Shown here: one piece after another, positions 43,343-56,454 of the stretch
Position numbering within the stretch: position 1 is the first letter of the stretch
How the letters are laid out: each line of letters begins with the position of its first letter
Assembly: GCF_019059575.1 (NCBI RefSeq)
Contig: NW_024881592.1
Span: forward strand, 682,001-746,000
DNA length: 64,000 nucleotides
Source: Amphibalanus amphitrite
Taxonomy: Eukaryota > Arthropoda > Thecostraca > Balanomorpha > Balanidae
Direction of reading: 5' to 3'
Position numbers and translations under genes: made by a program
Notes under the pieces: model-generated
Seen by the model: the letters and a program-made list of their open reading frames with translations, nothing else
The model's database searches: none
Told to the model about the DNA's origin: nothing

Positions 43343-46136
43343 GGATGCGTGCTGGGGTACTCGGGAACTGTATCATGAGTGTTGCCTTATTTTTACTGTG
43401 TTTCCTCTTCTCTGTAAATTTTATGAAGGTCAGCACATACAATTGTCAGTCATCGAAACGTAATATTGGTAGTATTCAGTTGCTTTGTGACAGCTCTGAT
43501 ATCATCTTCTTGCAAGAGCACTGGCTTTTTCCCTCCGATCTTCCGAGCTTAAATAATATCAATTCTGATTTTATGGCGTATGGCGTATCTTCTATGAAGC
43601 CCGAGGATAATATTGTTATAGGGAGGCCTTATGGAGGGGTAGCTGTAATGTGGAAAAGAAAGTATGCACCGTTTATGAGAGTAGTGACCTTTGATGACGA
43701 CAGAATTATTGGTCTGGAATATTGTTCTAACGAGTTTAAGATCTTGTTCCTTGGAATTTATTTGCCCTATAACGCCAATCATAATTTTGAGGAGTTTGTG
43801 TTCTGTTTAGGGAAGATAAGAGCAATCATTGAAGAGTTTGACTCTCCACTCGTCTATATACTTGGAGATTACAACGCTGATCTGGTTAAACTTACGGCCT
43901 TTGGCAGAGAGCTTCAATGTTTTTGTGATGACTCTAGTTTGATTGTAGCGGACGACTTACTTCTTGACAGAAATTCCGTTACTCATGTCAATGATGGGCA
44001 TGCCTCAGAATCATGGCTTGATCATGTTGTATGTACTTCAAGTGCTTACGATCTTGTTCAGCAAATTATTATCTCTGGTGACATTCATGGCTCTGATCAT
44101 TTTCCCATGACCGTAACGCTTGCGACCCCTGATCCTGGACATGTGACAGCTCCTAACGAAGAGGTTGGGAGCACTAAATGGGTTGTGGATTGGTCGTCTC
44201 TTGACGAACATAGTATAGCGATGTACCGCAGTTGTGTCGAGGAATTTCTCCAGGACGTAGACGTACCGTACCATGTCCTTGATTGCACAGACGCTGCTTG
44301 TAGAAGGCACTCAGATGAGATAGACAAATACTACCAGAGCATAATGGCATGCCTGCGCGAGTCTTCACGCCGAAGCATTGTCAAGGCGGTAACAGGGAAT
44401 GGCAAGGCCATCCCAGGGTGGAATGACTTTGTCAAAGAAGCCCACTCAGTTCTCGGGGACATATACTGTCTGTGGGCGTTCGTAGGTAAACCAAGAGATG
44501 GCTACATCTATGATCAATTGAGACTGGCTAAAGCTCGATTCAAGTATTCATTGCGTTGGTGCCTTAGGAACGAAAAAGATCTACGGGCTAAGTCGATGGC
44601 CGATAAGCTAGCCAGGTATCCACGAAATGTATCCTCTTTTTGGAATGAAGTTAGAAAGCTCAACAGTTCGCCACCGCTAGCATCTACGGTTGGTGGGGTC
44701 ACTGGTGCTTCTAATATTGGTGAAATGTGGAAGAGCCATTTTGCTGAAATACTTAATTCAGTAACGGACCAAAGCTTAAGGCCTTCCGTACTGTCACAGC
44801 TTGATGCTGACCTTCCTGATATCCCACTTATTTCGGTTGCTGAAGTTTCCAGATCGATACGTGATCTGTCATCAGGTCGTAGCCCAGGGCACGACGACCT
44901 ACAGACGGAGCATTTAAAGTTCGCACCTCAATCATGTGTTGTTCACCTCTCGCTATGTTTCAGTATGATGGTAAAGCACGGGCATCTGCCTCATGCCCTT
45001 ACTAAAGTTGTATTGGTCCCAATCGTGAAGGATAAATCTGGTAATATCTCGGAGAAGGACAACTACAGACCAATTGCTTTGGCCAGTGTTAGCTCTAAAC
45101 TTCTAGAGACGTTGATCTTTATGCGCTGCAAGGAGAACCTAAAAACAACTGACCATCAATTTGGTTTTAAGCCAGCTCATGGTACTGATATGGCAATATA
45201 TGCAGTCAAAGAAATTTCAGATTATTACCTTAGAAACAATAGTGCCGTGTATGTTTGTTTTCTGGATGCATCAAAAGCTTTTGATAGAGTGAATCACTGG
45301 AAACTCTATGACAAACTTTTAAAGCGTGGAATTGATAAAAGCCTCGTTAAACTTCTAGTTGAATGGTACGGTACTCAGCTTTTTCACGTCAAATGGGGTG
45401 GTGTCACAACTGGCGGTTTTAATGTAAGTAACGGCGTGAGGCAGGGAGGTATATGTACTTTCCCCCTTCATGTTCAATGTGTATATAGACTCTCTTTCTT
45501 CAGCACTGGATGAAACTGGCGTTGGCTGCCGTTATTTAGGCAGCATGAATCACATTGCTTATGCTGATGATGTCATCCTTCTTTCGCCATCTCACCATGG
45601 CTTGCAAGTGCTCTTGAATACTTGCGAACGATTTGCAGAGGAGTATGATATCAAGTACAACACAAAGAAAATTGTATGCTTGATTATGCGTCCAAAGGCT
45701 TTGAAAAATCTTAAAACTCCTGAGCTGTCTCTTTGTGGCACAATATTAAGAGTTGTAAGTGAGTACAAATATCTTGGTTACTTCATGACTGACAATGTGC
45801 GTGATGATCTTGAGATTCAGCAGCAATATCGTATGCTGTGCTGTAGAACCAATTCGCTCATTCGCAAATTTGGCATGTGTACTTATGCTGTGAAAAAGTA
45901 TTTATTCACGACCTACTGTGCTTCTGTGTACTGTGTTCACTTGTGGCGTGCTTATAGTGCTGCGGTTATAAGAAAATTCAAAGTGTGTCTTAACAATGCT
46001 GTCAGAATATTCTTTGGCTAGTCAGAATATTCTAGAATATTCCACCAACGCGATCATCAATGTCCTGGTTGACAGTGACATACGCCGGCGATCACCGCTA
46101 AGAGCGGCATGGAATGATGCTCTGGGAGTGCCATGA
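43339..46136 (+). pseudogene. LINE ORF2: endonuclease and reverse transcriptase, frameshifted
   Basis: It starts at ATG overlapping the ORF1 stop (ATGA). The N-terminal third is an exonuclease-endonuclease-phosphatase domain with STYNCQSSKRN, IIFLQEHW, LGDYNADL, SWLDHVVC and GSDHFPM. The reverse transcriptase follows with KDNYRPIALASVSSKLLE, YVCFLDASKAFDRVNHW (motif A Asp), NGVRQGG and, after the shift, FNVYIDSLSSAL and HIAYADDVILL (motif C). A frameshift at about 45451-45457 separates NGVRQGG from LSPFMFNVYID; four extra bases ATAT, or one inserted base, would explain it. A second break at about 46015-46040, where GTCAGAATATTCT is duplicated, cuts the C-terminus, whose remaining codons run to TGA at 46134-46136. 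Not functional as it stands. Confidence 0.85.
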
Positions 46137-46181
46137 ATCTTCATGTTATGTAGCATTGGACTAAGTGTCTGTAAATACAAA

Positions 46182-47046
<865 letters not shown>

Positions 47047-47292
47047 TCATCGTAATATTTGGCGCATATTTCTTGCAGCCCTTAGGGCAAGCATGAATAA
47101 CGTACGCCATGCGGCTGGGTGTGTTGGCAGGAAGCACCGCGTACCAACCCCTACGGACCGCGACTGACCGGTCTCGGGTCAGGTAGCGCCTCAGGCAACG
47201 GCCAGCCGAGGCGGAGCTTAGCTCCAACGTCACACTATGGCTCCGCCCTTGTGGAGTAGCCTCTGCTCACCGAGAGAGTTTCAGGAGCAAAA

Positions 47293-47472
47293 CTTAACAT
47301 TACGAGTGAACGGGAAGTGCCCTAAATATTGATCGGACATTGAAAAACCTTAGTAATAAAAATTAGGCCGGGGTCTGAAACGTCCATTGCCGAAGTTTCG
47401 TTCTTGAGAGGCAACGCATTCAAAAGTTATTGCGAAAAAGTCGCGTCCCACGCGGTTTGACGTCCACAGTAG
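47293..47472. repeat. Right 180-bp arm of the inverted repeat flanking the LINE
   Basis: Inverted partner of 40924-41103, from CTTAACATTACGAGTGAACG to GACGTCCACAGTAG. The 250 bases between the CT tract and this arm (47043-47292) hold no recognisable gene. Confidence 0.88.
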
Positions 47473-50400
47473 CTGCGTGGAGGCTGTCCCGGAAGATTGG
47501 TGTGCTGGATGCTATGGCTATGAGGGCACCTAGCCCGTCTTTTCCCAGTACCTATTCCTTGCTAGTTTTTTTTTTAGCTTTTTGTGATTGGCGATGGTAT
47601 CGATTGCTAATATCGACTCGAGGCAGCTACAAGCTCGATGGAGAGAAACGGATGGCATCATTTTCATTACACCAATTTAACACCGGTATTTTGTGTTGTT
47701 TTTTTTTTCGGAGATATGTGTGGCATGCGAGCTAATAGAAAAGTAATCGTGTAGCAAATGAACTTACTGGTTATGCTGCTACTGTGAATACCATTTCGGG
47801 GTCCAATTACATTTCCGGTCGGTTCCAGCCCAGTCTAGGACTCTTCTTCCACACAGTTTCCTTTGCTATGCCTCAGTTCCCGGCCTGCTCAGTTTTGTTC
47901 CCATTTACGTCGAAGTTCGTCTTCCGTCGCGTCGTGATAGCGCCGCGCCGTAAGCCGTATTGACCGCAGACAACTCCAATACGCCGGACGTTCAATGACT
48001 CATCTGGGAGGGGTGTGGGCCGTCAATCTTTGACGTTTTACCCAAACAACTGACGACCAACTCTGCCTCGCATCGGCCGAGCACCAGCCGCTGCTCAAAG
48101 ATGGAGTCGTAGCACCAACTGTCGGCCTTTTTACCAAAGTGACATTGAGCTAACGCTTGTCAAAGGTTGCGTTGAAACAAAGCACTCAGTGTGAATTTAT
48201 TATTTAATAACAGTGGAATGTTTTTGATACTGTCAAAGTGTGGGCGCTTATTAGTTCTGATTTTTGGATTGATCAACGAAATTTCTGCACTGTGTGATGA
48301 ACCGAAGTTAGGCTTGACCATTGTGGGGTATTCTCGCTTCTCCGTCCATTAGAAATGTTAAAAGTGGCGAGTTCGGAACCGGTGTGCTGCTTTTCAATTT
48401 ATCTAGCATACCAGTGTAGTTGCTCGATATGTGATTGATTCTGTTAGCAATCACCTTGCCCCATCAACACTCCCCTCACGTTATTTTTCACTGCCGCTGA
48501 TGTTGTTTCCATCTCTACCATCCACGCATCTCGCGCGGCGCGGCCTCCCCAGCATCCTCCCCCGCTCTCTGAGCTCCCCTTCTCGCAGTCCCCGGGTCCC
48601 CGGTCCCTCCACACTCCCAGTTCAGCCGGCAGTATTGATCAGCCCAGCGGACCGGCCACGTGGCGGCCCGGAGAGCACGCCCAGCCTGCCGACAGTGCGC
48701 CTAGGAGCGTGTAGAACACCCGACCGAGGGGTCCAAATGGCCGCCGACCGGGTGTGGAGTCCCACGGTCGTGAAAGGGAGAAGAATGAATGAATAACTCA
48801 TTAGGGTGTTGTGGTGCAGTGTGATAAACATGTGTCCAAGCCTTCCTCTATGGTTCCTCGATGGATGAATCGACACAAATAATTGTTCATAATTTCACCT
48901 TTATTTCGGGACGTCACACATTTTCAGATGACATTGATCAATTTAACATTGATGGTTATTGGGTGGTTACGACGAACCTGGGTGCCGCTAAGAAGAGCTT
49001 ATGCAACACCACGGAATACGGATCCACCACCGCACTGAAAGAACATTTTTTTTTTAAGGCTGTTAATTGACTTTTGCTTGTTTTTTGTTCCTCGTCTTTT
49101 CCCTTCCTCCTTGTAGCTCTGACGCTCATTATTACTGTGTTTACATAGCAAAGCAAATGCTGTCTTTTCAACTACTTTATTTGAGAAGTGCATGGTAATC
49201 GTGATTCTGGCGTGATTCTGGCGTGATTCTGCCTGTCACTGTGCGCTGCGGCAGGCCAGGTGCGCCCACGCTGTTTCGTCGTGCAGGCTCTCTCCTGGCT
49301 ATTATTTACCGTTCACCGTCTGCCGAACTCACTCATGAACTCACTAATAAAGTCATGTTCACTTTCCTTGTGTCATGTTTCAGTGAAATCTGCATAGCTT
49401 TCCCTGGTTTTGTTCCGCTTGGGTGGCGATTTATTCCACTAAAGCGTTAGTCAGTTGATGGATAGTTCAGGAACGAAGCTGGATGCAGCGTATCCGCAAC
49501 TTATGCAAGTTCTAGTGTCCATGAATAGGTTTTAAGCGAACGCAAATATTATAATGCCGTTAACGGGTTGACAGTACGCAGACTCCTTTCTACAGACTTC
49601 TGTAGGTGTGATATTCCTGTCAGACTTATCTCGGCCAGTCAGTTCGTTTATTCTTGTCGTCAGTCCCAACTAGTTTCTGTATGCTTTAGATGTGGATTTG
49701 GCAGCTTGCCAGGCCAGTCCGTTTCCAAGATATACCGTATCACGTGTTGCTTTACTCGGCCCCTGGCAACCGATTTGTCCCAAACAAGCTCTGATAATAG
49801 CTGGTCTGGAATGTGCTGCAGACATCACGTGATGTCTCTCCTGTCACGAACTACCGATTCGTGATGCTTTGGAGTTGTTTTTATCCATCCAGTGAATAAC
49901 TGAACGGGCACTAGAAAGGCTGGCATATAACACTGCAAGTGAATCTTGTATGGAACCTAGAAACAGACATTTTGGGACGGACGAGACATTTGACCCTCCT
50001 CCTGTGTTGAGCCCGGAACACAGTTTTCAAGCGCGCAGACCGCGTTTCAGCTCCCCCTAAAGAACTGATGCGAGACAGCTGGTAGCGATCCCCCGGCGGG
50101 TGACTGCCGTCTGCGACTCTGCCCTCCCCCAGTCCTGCAGAGGCCGCTGGCCACATATCCTGTGTCCGGCCAGCTATCACTACCACGTGTCCGGCTCCCG
50201 TCGGTGGCTCCTTCCCGCTCAGATAGCTGCAGTCCCCTGCCCTTCCTGTCTGGAATACAGCCTACCACAGATTGGCGAATTTCATCGTGTGGTTGCCCAA
50301 TTTGTTCTGTGGTTAGGGTCGCGCTGCCACATGTAAATGTAAAATCGGCCCTTTGTGTGAGCTACCGCTATTTGGTGATTGCCAATCAAAACGGCCACCT

Positions 50401-53400
50401 TATGCCTTATGAATTCCCATTTCGAGGAACTTTTCGACATTTGGTCCATAAAATTCGTCAAAGATATGATGTAGACATCAACTGCACGATACCCATGACA
50501 TCGACGCAGATGTGTAGGCATGCTCTCCGGTATAAGATTTTGAATCATGCGTCCGCCTAAATGATTATAGCTCGCTGCGTTTGTGTCTCCGAGAGCGTTT
50601 GATCCGTGCTGTTCAGGAGTCATTTGGTGCGTGCAGCCCCTAGGGTGTTGGATGCGTGCAGCCCCCCAGGCGTTTGATGCGGCTTGCGTGTGCCTCACGA
50701 TGATGACCATCACGCTCTCCCATCAGTTTGACATCCGACCAGACAATGCTTTGTTATTGACGCGATCGTGGAATTCAATAGCAAAATGTTGGCAATTCGA
50801 ACTTCTTCCGGGTTAACGCGGTTGGAGCATGTGCATTGTGCAAGATCTTGCGGTTATATTGTTCAGGAATGTTGATTTTAGACTGTTGACGAAAACCATA
50901 TCGTGAAAGACTTCGGCATTCCTCCGCGAGTGGCAGTGTCTGTTGTTGTTTATGCTGGCTTTCTGATGAAATGGCCCAATGAACGGTTCGATCTTTCAAG
51001 TCTAGTGGTTGTTTCTAGTGGCGGACGCGGAGATAACTGCATTGGTCTGGTGTGGAATTGAATAGATCGACCGAAGTTCGGACTCTGGCTCGATATGAAC
51101 GATGGTCGGATGTATCAATGGCACGTCTCACTGAGCGGCTCGTTTGAGTGAAAAATTAACTTTATCATGTCTGGGAGAACATTTTAGTGCTCTTAGGTAG
51201 CTCATTGATGTTCAATGGTTCACGCCTGCTGGTCACTGAATTCATTGAATTCAGCACTGTGTTCCAAATGCACTTGGTTGCTCACTGCTCAGTTGAGCTA
51301 CATTTCTGTAACATCTGCATTCCATTGCACATGAAGCTGTTTTCTCAAGATTGAAATAATTCCGAGCCCCACAAGACGTCTTCTATTCATGCTTGCCCTG
51401 CCGCAGTGTCCTCGGCTGCCCTGTGAACCCACCGTTTTCTCAGTCTGAGGCCGATCTCGGCGCACGTGGGGCCGACCGACGACCCTCGGCCCCTCCAGGT
51501 CGTCGGTCTCCGTCGGCGTCGACGCCCCCCGTCGAGATCGATACACGGAGGGGGGCGTGCGGGGGGGGGGGTACAATGGAGTCGGCACACCGGATGACAT
51601 TGCAACCGGCCTCCGGTGAGCAGTCCAGCGTGAGAGACCGAGCAGTCTGGTCTGAGTGTTAGAGCGGTTTTCTGTCAGATGTCAGTGGTCCAGAGGTGTG
51701 AAGTGTGAAGTCTGGCAGAAGTCTAGCAGGAGTGTGGAGTAGTAAAATTGGTTCTGTCAGCTACCTAAACTTGTCGTGACTCGTAATACAGTCATGGATT
51801 AGAAGAGAGAGACACGACTTTTGTGTCTGTAAGTACTGATTGCTTGACGGTTATAATATTTCAGTTGTTTGTAGATGCCAGTCGATTCTATTTTGGTGAT
51901 GCTCAAAGGACCTTAGGAGGCTTTGTGACTAACACCATGCTTGTAGATAATTTGTGACTTTTCCGCGGTGAGATGTCAGCAGGTTTGTGACATCTCATTA
52001 CTGCAAATTTCTTGTTTGCGTCGTTTTAACATGTTACTACCCCCCCCCCCCCCTAGTCCAGGATTACACTTTATGTCATCGGCAGTGCAAAGGTCACGCT
52101 TATTGTTGTAAACGTTTTCATTCTTCGCTTTCTGAAGTAAAACAGCTGTGAATATGTGTTTCATGTAGTCATATAGTACCTTTTCTCAATGTAGCGAACA
52201 TGTTTGGTCGTACATGCACGGCGGCCTCTTTTATATAGTTTTATGGTGATTTTATGAGAAGGATTTACTGAAATCCAAGCCCCTGCTGACATCCCTGCTT
52301 AATCAACTCCATCGTCGCCTCTATATTCCTCGTTATAAGATATGCCGGCGCCCTACCCTCAGGCCCTCATTTTTATTCTGCTAATCACCATATCCATCAA
52401 CGATATCTCAGTTTCTGGGGGGAAAGGTTATGGTTAATGTTGATTTTCGGAATTCTGATTTGGTGGATTTATTTGCCGTTATTCCTACCCTTCGTGCTCG
52501 CAATGAACCTCTCTAAGTGAGTTAAGCTATTCGCCTGATGACCTTGCATTTTGATTGCGTGATGGGCGACTGATGACTTGAGCATTTCAGATATAAAGTT
52601 AGTTAACAAACAATCGAAGATAATAGTTTGCTACCATAATATATCATACGTTTTATGCGCAAAATGAGGAAATTTTTAATTTTCGTATACCCGCCTGCCC
52701 CGTCTTCCCCTTCCCTCAGCGCGGCAGGCAGCCCCCGTCACTGAGATTTAACCAGCTGTCGAGTGACGGGCGTCCCCGCCGCTCAGTATATGTTGACCGG
52801 TCAGCGGTGATGGACCGGTCTGACCCCAGGCGACCACTCACGCTGCCAGGGGCTATATTGAGACGGACGGTATTTTTGCCACGTCGTAGTCGAAGGGCAG
52901 GATATATTTGGACATGGGCAAGTTGCTTGGGGGGGGGAGGTCTCATTGGGCTCTTGAATGAAAGCTGCTAAGAAGGTGACTTGAAAAGTTTGCTGATATC
53001 TTTCAGGAGTATGAGTCCTGGCTCTGAAATATCACTCTGATATCTTGCTGGTTGTTCTTTTGTGCTGCTTTCCCTAAAGACAGCCTTCAGTATTTTAGAT
53101 TGCTCAATAATTCCACGTTTCCATCCGGAAAATTATGCATTTGCATCCACAGCTAGTTTAGAGAGCATTGCAGGCAACACTGTACTGCAGGGTTTTCAAC
53201 GTATGCTTGCATGCATTTTGTTTCATCTGGCCAAGCTCTGTTGCTCAGAATGTGACAGAACTGGACGCAGATGCCGGTCGTTTCATGGAGCGATGGTCTT
53301 ACGAACACTGAATAACATTCCTGTTGTTTGGCTAAGCAATAGTTACATCGAGCCGGCTCGGCTGTGCGGAGACCAAATATTGTTACATGATACAATGCCG

Positions 53401-54215
53401 TCACCATTTGTTGCTGAAAGCTGGCGAGCCGCTGCCTGATGGCGTTACAAAGAGGACGGTGCAGGCAGCGGACTTGCTCCCGTACGGACATACCGTTAGC
53501 TTTTGCAGCCAGCTTCTTTCCTCGCCATAGTATCCTTTTCAATACCTCATCGCAAGTCGTCAAGGCGGCAACCACTCTACCACAATCTCGTGCTATGCTT
53601 TCTCAGGCCGTTTGTCCTCTGAGCTGTTAGTTTGCGGCACGCAGATAGCTGCTGGTTTTTGAAACGGCTAAAGAGAAAATATGCTGAACGGTAAATAACG
53701 CCTGCTGTGTGTCTGTTCTGTTTAAAAGGGAAGCGGCATCTCCTGTAGGCCCACCTGGCAAGCACAAGAGGTTTTCGTAGCAGATGGTATCAGAAAGCGT
53801 TCTACGAACTCAAACAATTACCAGAGACTGATCAGAAGATCGGAACAGATGTTGTTATGTCTTTATGGTAATATGGTTTTCATATTTAGCGACTAACTCT
53901 TAATTAAAAAAATGATAATTTGAAGCTAACATAAGAAGATACAGGCATTTACATTGTTCGCCGTTGCCACTTCCCTTACTCATTAAAAATGAAAAGAATT
54001 GTTCCGCCCGTAACGTCGCTGTAATGCTTCACCACAGATCCTTGGAGCAGACTGTTGCATCAGCTATGATATCACTGAATAAAGGACTCTTGTAATGATG
54101 ATGCGTATCAGTTATCGCCACTCTGCACAACGGGACCTTTGACTGTTACAAATGAACACATTAGCGCAAGGCCATATATAGTAGGTAGCGACACTGAGCG
54201 ATTTGTTTACAGCCA
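47473..54215. other. Long unrecognised stretch
   Basis: I found no supported gene. Overlapping frames of 60 to 140 codons occur (for example 50162-50560 plus and 53153-53575 minus) with no recognisable domains. CG-rich segments with C- or G-runs occur at 48500-48760, 51460-51570 and 52037-52053. Single exons cannot be excluded. Confidence 0.3.
49201..49232. repeat. Three tandem 11-bp units
   Basis: GTGATTCTGGC occurs twice, followed by GTGATTCTGC. A minor local tandem repeat. Confidence 0.9.
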
Positions 54216-54336
54216 GTTTCGATCCCGATGACGCAAATGTGTCGTCACGAGACAAAACAATATGGCCACCTATAATGAGAACCAAGTGCAATAAGTTCCC
54301 GGATGTAGACAGCACTGACGTCACCGGGATCGAAAC
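54216..54336. repeat. 121-bp short inverted-repeat unit
   Basis: GTTTCGATCCCGATGACG at 54216 is repeated inverted, with one mismatch, at 54319-54336. It could be a small MITE, but no target duplication is evident. The end motif also resembles a tRNA B box by chance. Confidence 0.4.
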
Positions 54337-55186
54337 CGACGATATCAGTACTGGACCTATGGCGAAGCAAAGTAGTGACATCCCCCTGCATTAGCGAGTC
54401 CCGTGTTCACTAAGCCATTAGCATAGCAATCGGAATTCCTTCCCATCCCACGTGTCACTATATGCAAGCATACTCGTACGTATCGACGGCCGATAGCTGA
54501 CAATGAATAGGGTTGGGACCTATCTGCATGCTCTGTATGTTTTGGTAAAATAAAAAAGTTCAGAATTTTTAATGATTTAATTTAAAATCACTTTGTTAAA
54601 AAAATGTCTAGTTAGTTCAGAAATTAATTATTTGTGGCTGAAAACAACTTGCTTCTGATTGGTCGGGCTAATCATGACGTCACATGTAGGTATATAACTG
54701 TCTGTATATTTGGCGCAGTTGAGACATACATTTTCTATGTATTTTCCTATGGTAAATCGGAGTGATTGGTCGTGTTTTCAGTGTGCTCTTTATTTTGCGC
54801 TGGTATTGCGTGGCTAAGAAGTTTTATCAAGAATGGCATATACTAAAATGTTCCTTTAATAATGGAGCTTCAATATCTGTGAGTTTTATTGGCAAGCGAA
54901 AACTGATTTCGCTGTTATTTTATCTGGAAATTACTCATTTTTTTAGGTCAATATTCAAAATATTTTACGGGAACAAGTTGGCACTTTTCTTGATTTTTGC
55001 ACTCAAATCGCGTGCGATTCAACTGTATTGGAACTTGCAAAGAAGCTTGGTGATTAATTAACTGTGTTGTTATGGCACTGTTTGCAAAGCATGGATAATG
55101 AAACTCTGCCAAAGACTTAGCTACATAGCAATGCCTCAAGTAATACGCAGGAGGGACAGAATTCAGAGTCCGATCGAGAAGAATCG

Positions 55187-55549
55187 GTGCAAATGCTACG
55201 AAGACCAGGCAGCTCTGATACAATAGCTAGTCGTCTCACTACTCTCACTCCATTAGACCAGCTGATTCCTGACAGCACCGACTCGGATGCAAAGATGGAG
55301 CTCATCTTCCAAGCCAGAAACCAGTTCTTTGATGGAAGATGTGATGCTGCCTCTGTCTCTGCTTTGTTGGCCACTTTGGACGGGGCGGAGCTCTGCTCCT
55401 TGCGTGAGCGGTTATTCGCCTGTCATCCAGAAATAGTTCCTTCGTTTGCTGGCCGTTCCCTGATTAGGTGCAATACGGGGAGCTGTAATCAGGGAAGTAA
55501 CTTTCCATATGAAAGGGGTGCAGGTGCACCCCCGTCCCCCATCCACTAG
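55187..55549 (+). CDS. Open frame of unknown nature, possibly a gene fragment
   Basis: An ATG at 55187 opens 120 codons. The first 85 have ordinary soluble-protein composition: GSSDTIASRLTTLTPLDQLI, then MELIFQARNQFFDGRCDAAS and LLATLDGAELCSLRERLFAC, suggesting a helical fragment. After about residue 100 the composition changes. No family is recognised and no splice sites were assigned. A CC-rich stretch with CCCCC runs and inverted GGTGCA/TGCACC follows at 55520-55562. It may be a decayed element gene or an exon. Confidence 0.2.
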   Translation: MQMLRRPGSSDTIASRLTTLTPLDQLIPDSTDSDAKMELIFQARNQFFDGRCDAASVSALLATLDGAELCSLRERLFACHPEIVPSFAGRSLIRCNTGSCNQGSNFPYERGAGAPPSPIH

Positions 55550-55961
55550 AAGTGCACCCCCATAGGCTAAGCGGCGCCCCACACGCCGCCCCACACGATT
55601 AGCTCTAGAGCAGATGGCGAGGGTGATTTCCCGGCTACATTCCATCTCGGCGTCGTGATGCTTGTGGGCTTGGAAAGCGTCCAGTCGCATGTAGGGTAGT
55701 GTAGGGGTAGGGTTGAGTCAAACTCCGCCCAACTAATATTAATAAACATTACAGCCAAACTAATGGCCTAAATAAAAATATATCTCAAATCCTAACAGTT
55801 ATCGCGGGTGATGGCGCCATGAGTTGCTATTATCCAAAACAGATGCAAATAAACATGTTTGTATGTCCTATGTATGTTTGTTTTAAAAACGTTGCAGCGG
55901 CGCTGGGAACTGCAGTCTTAGATCTGGGTATGTTTGGCATCTGCAACTCTTCATATACACA

Positions 55962-56454
55962 TTAACCCTATTTCGGACGGGGAGGCCTTTCAGGATTTTC
56001 TTGTACAATTGCCAAACGCCGCGAGACATTCAGCTCATATTTGGTGACTTTTCCTAAATGCTCATTGCGCACATCTCAGCAAAAAAAAAAATAAAAAAAT
56101 GCCGGGTCAGGTCAGGTCAGGTAACCAGAGCGGGTTTGTTGACCCCACCTCAGAAAAGTTTGCAAACACGTCAGAGCTTGAGTTTTTCACGAAGTTATTT
56201 CCTCTCATCAAGTCTTCAAAACAGTACCTGCAGTATGTGTCGTTTGTATATCTCAGAATTTTTGATCTGTGACCTGAGGTTAGGTCAGAGTCGTGACCTT
56301 TTTACATTGCAAGCCTATGGAAAAGTATTGAAATGCGACCTGCACCTCGAGGTAAACGAGTCAAAACCACCCAATTCTTTAAGAATTATGACAAATTATC
56401 TTATCTGTAATGATCCAGGTGCCATTTACTGACAGGGACACCGGGGAGGGTTAT
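55962..56454. mobile_element. Diverged or deleted member of the TTAA/GGTCA family
   Basis: TTAACCCTATTTCGGACGGG at 55962 resembles the left end of the family, and GGGGAGGGTTAT at 56443-56454 a mutated right end. The interior has GGTCAGGTCAGGTCAGGTAA (56105-56124), TATCTCAGAATTTTTGATC and GTGACCTGAGGTTAGGTCAG, as in 25360-26553 and 34695-35890. The G/C hairpins are missing, so this looks like an old or internally deleted copy. Confidence 0.5.

Noticed and set aside
53062-53575. Overlapping 125- and 140-codon frames on opposite strands
   Set aside because: Neither shows a recognisable domain or splice context, and both can arise by chance in a 64-kb window.
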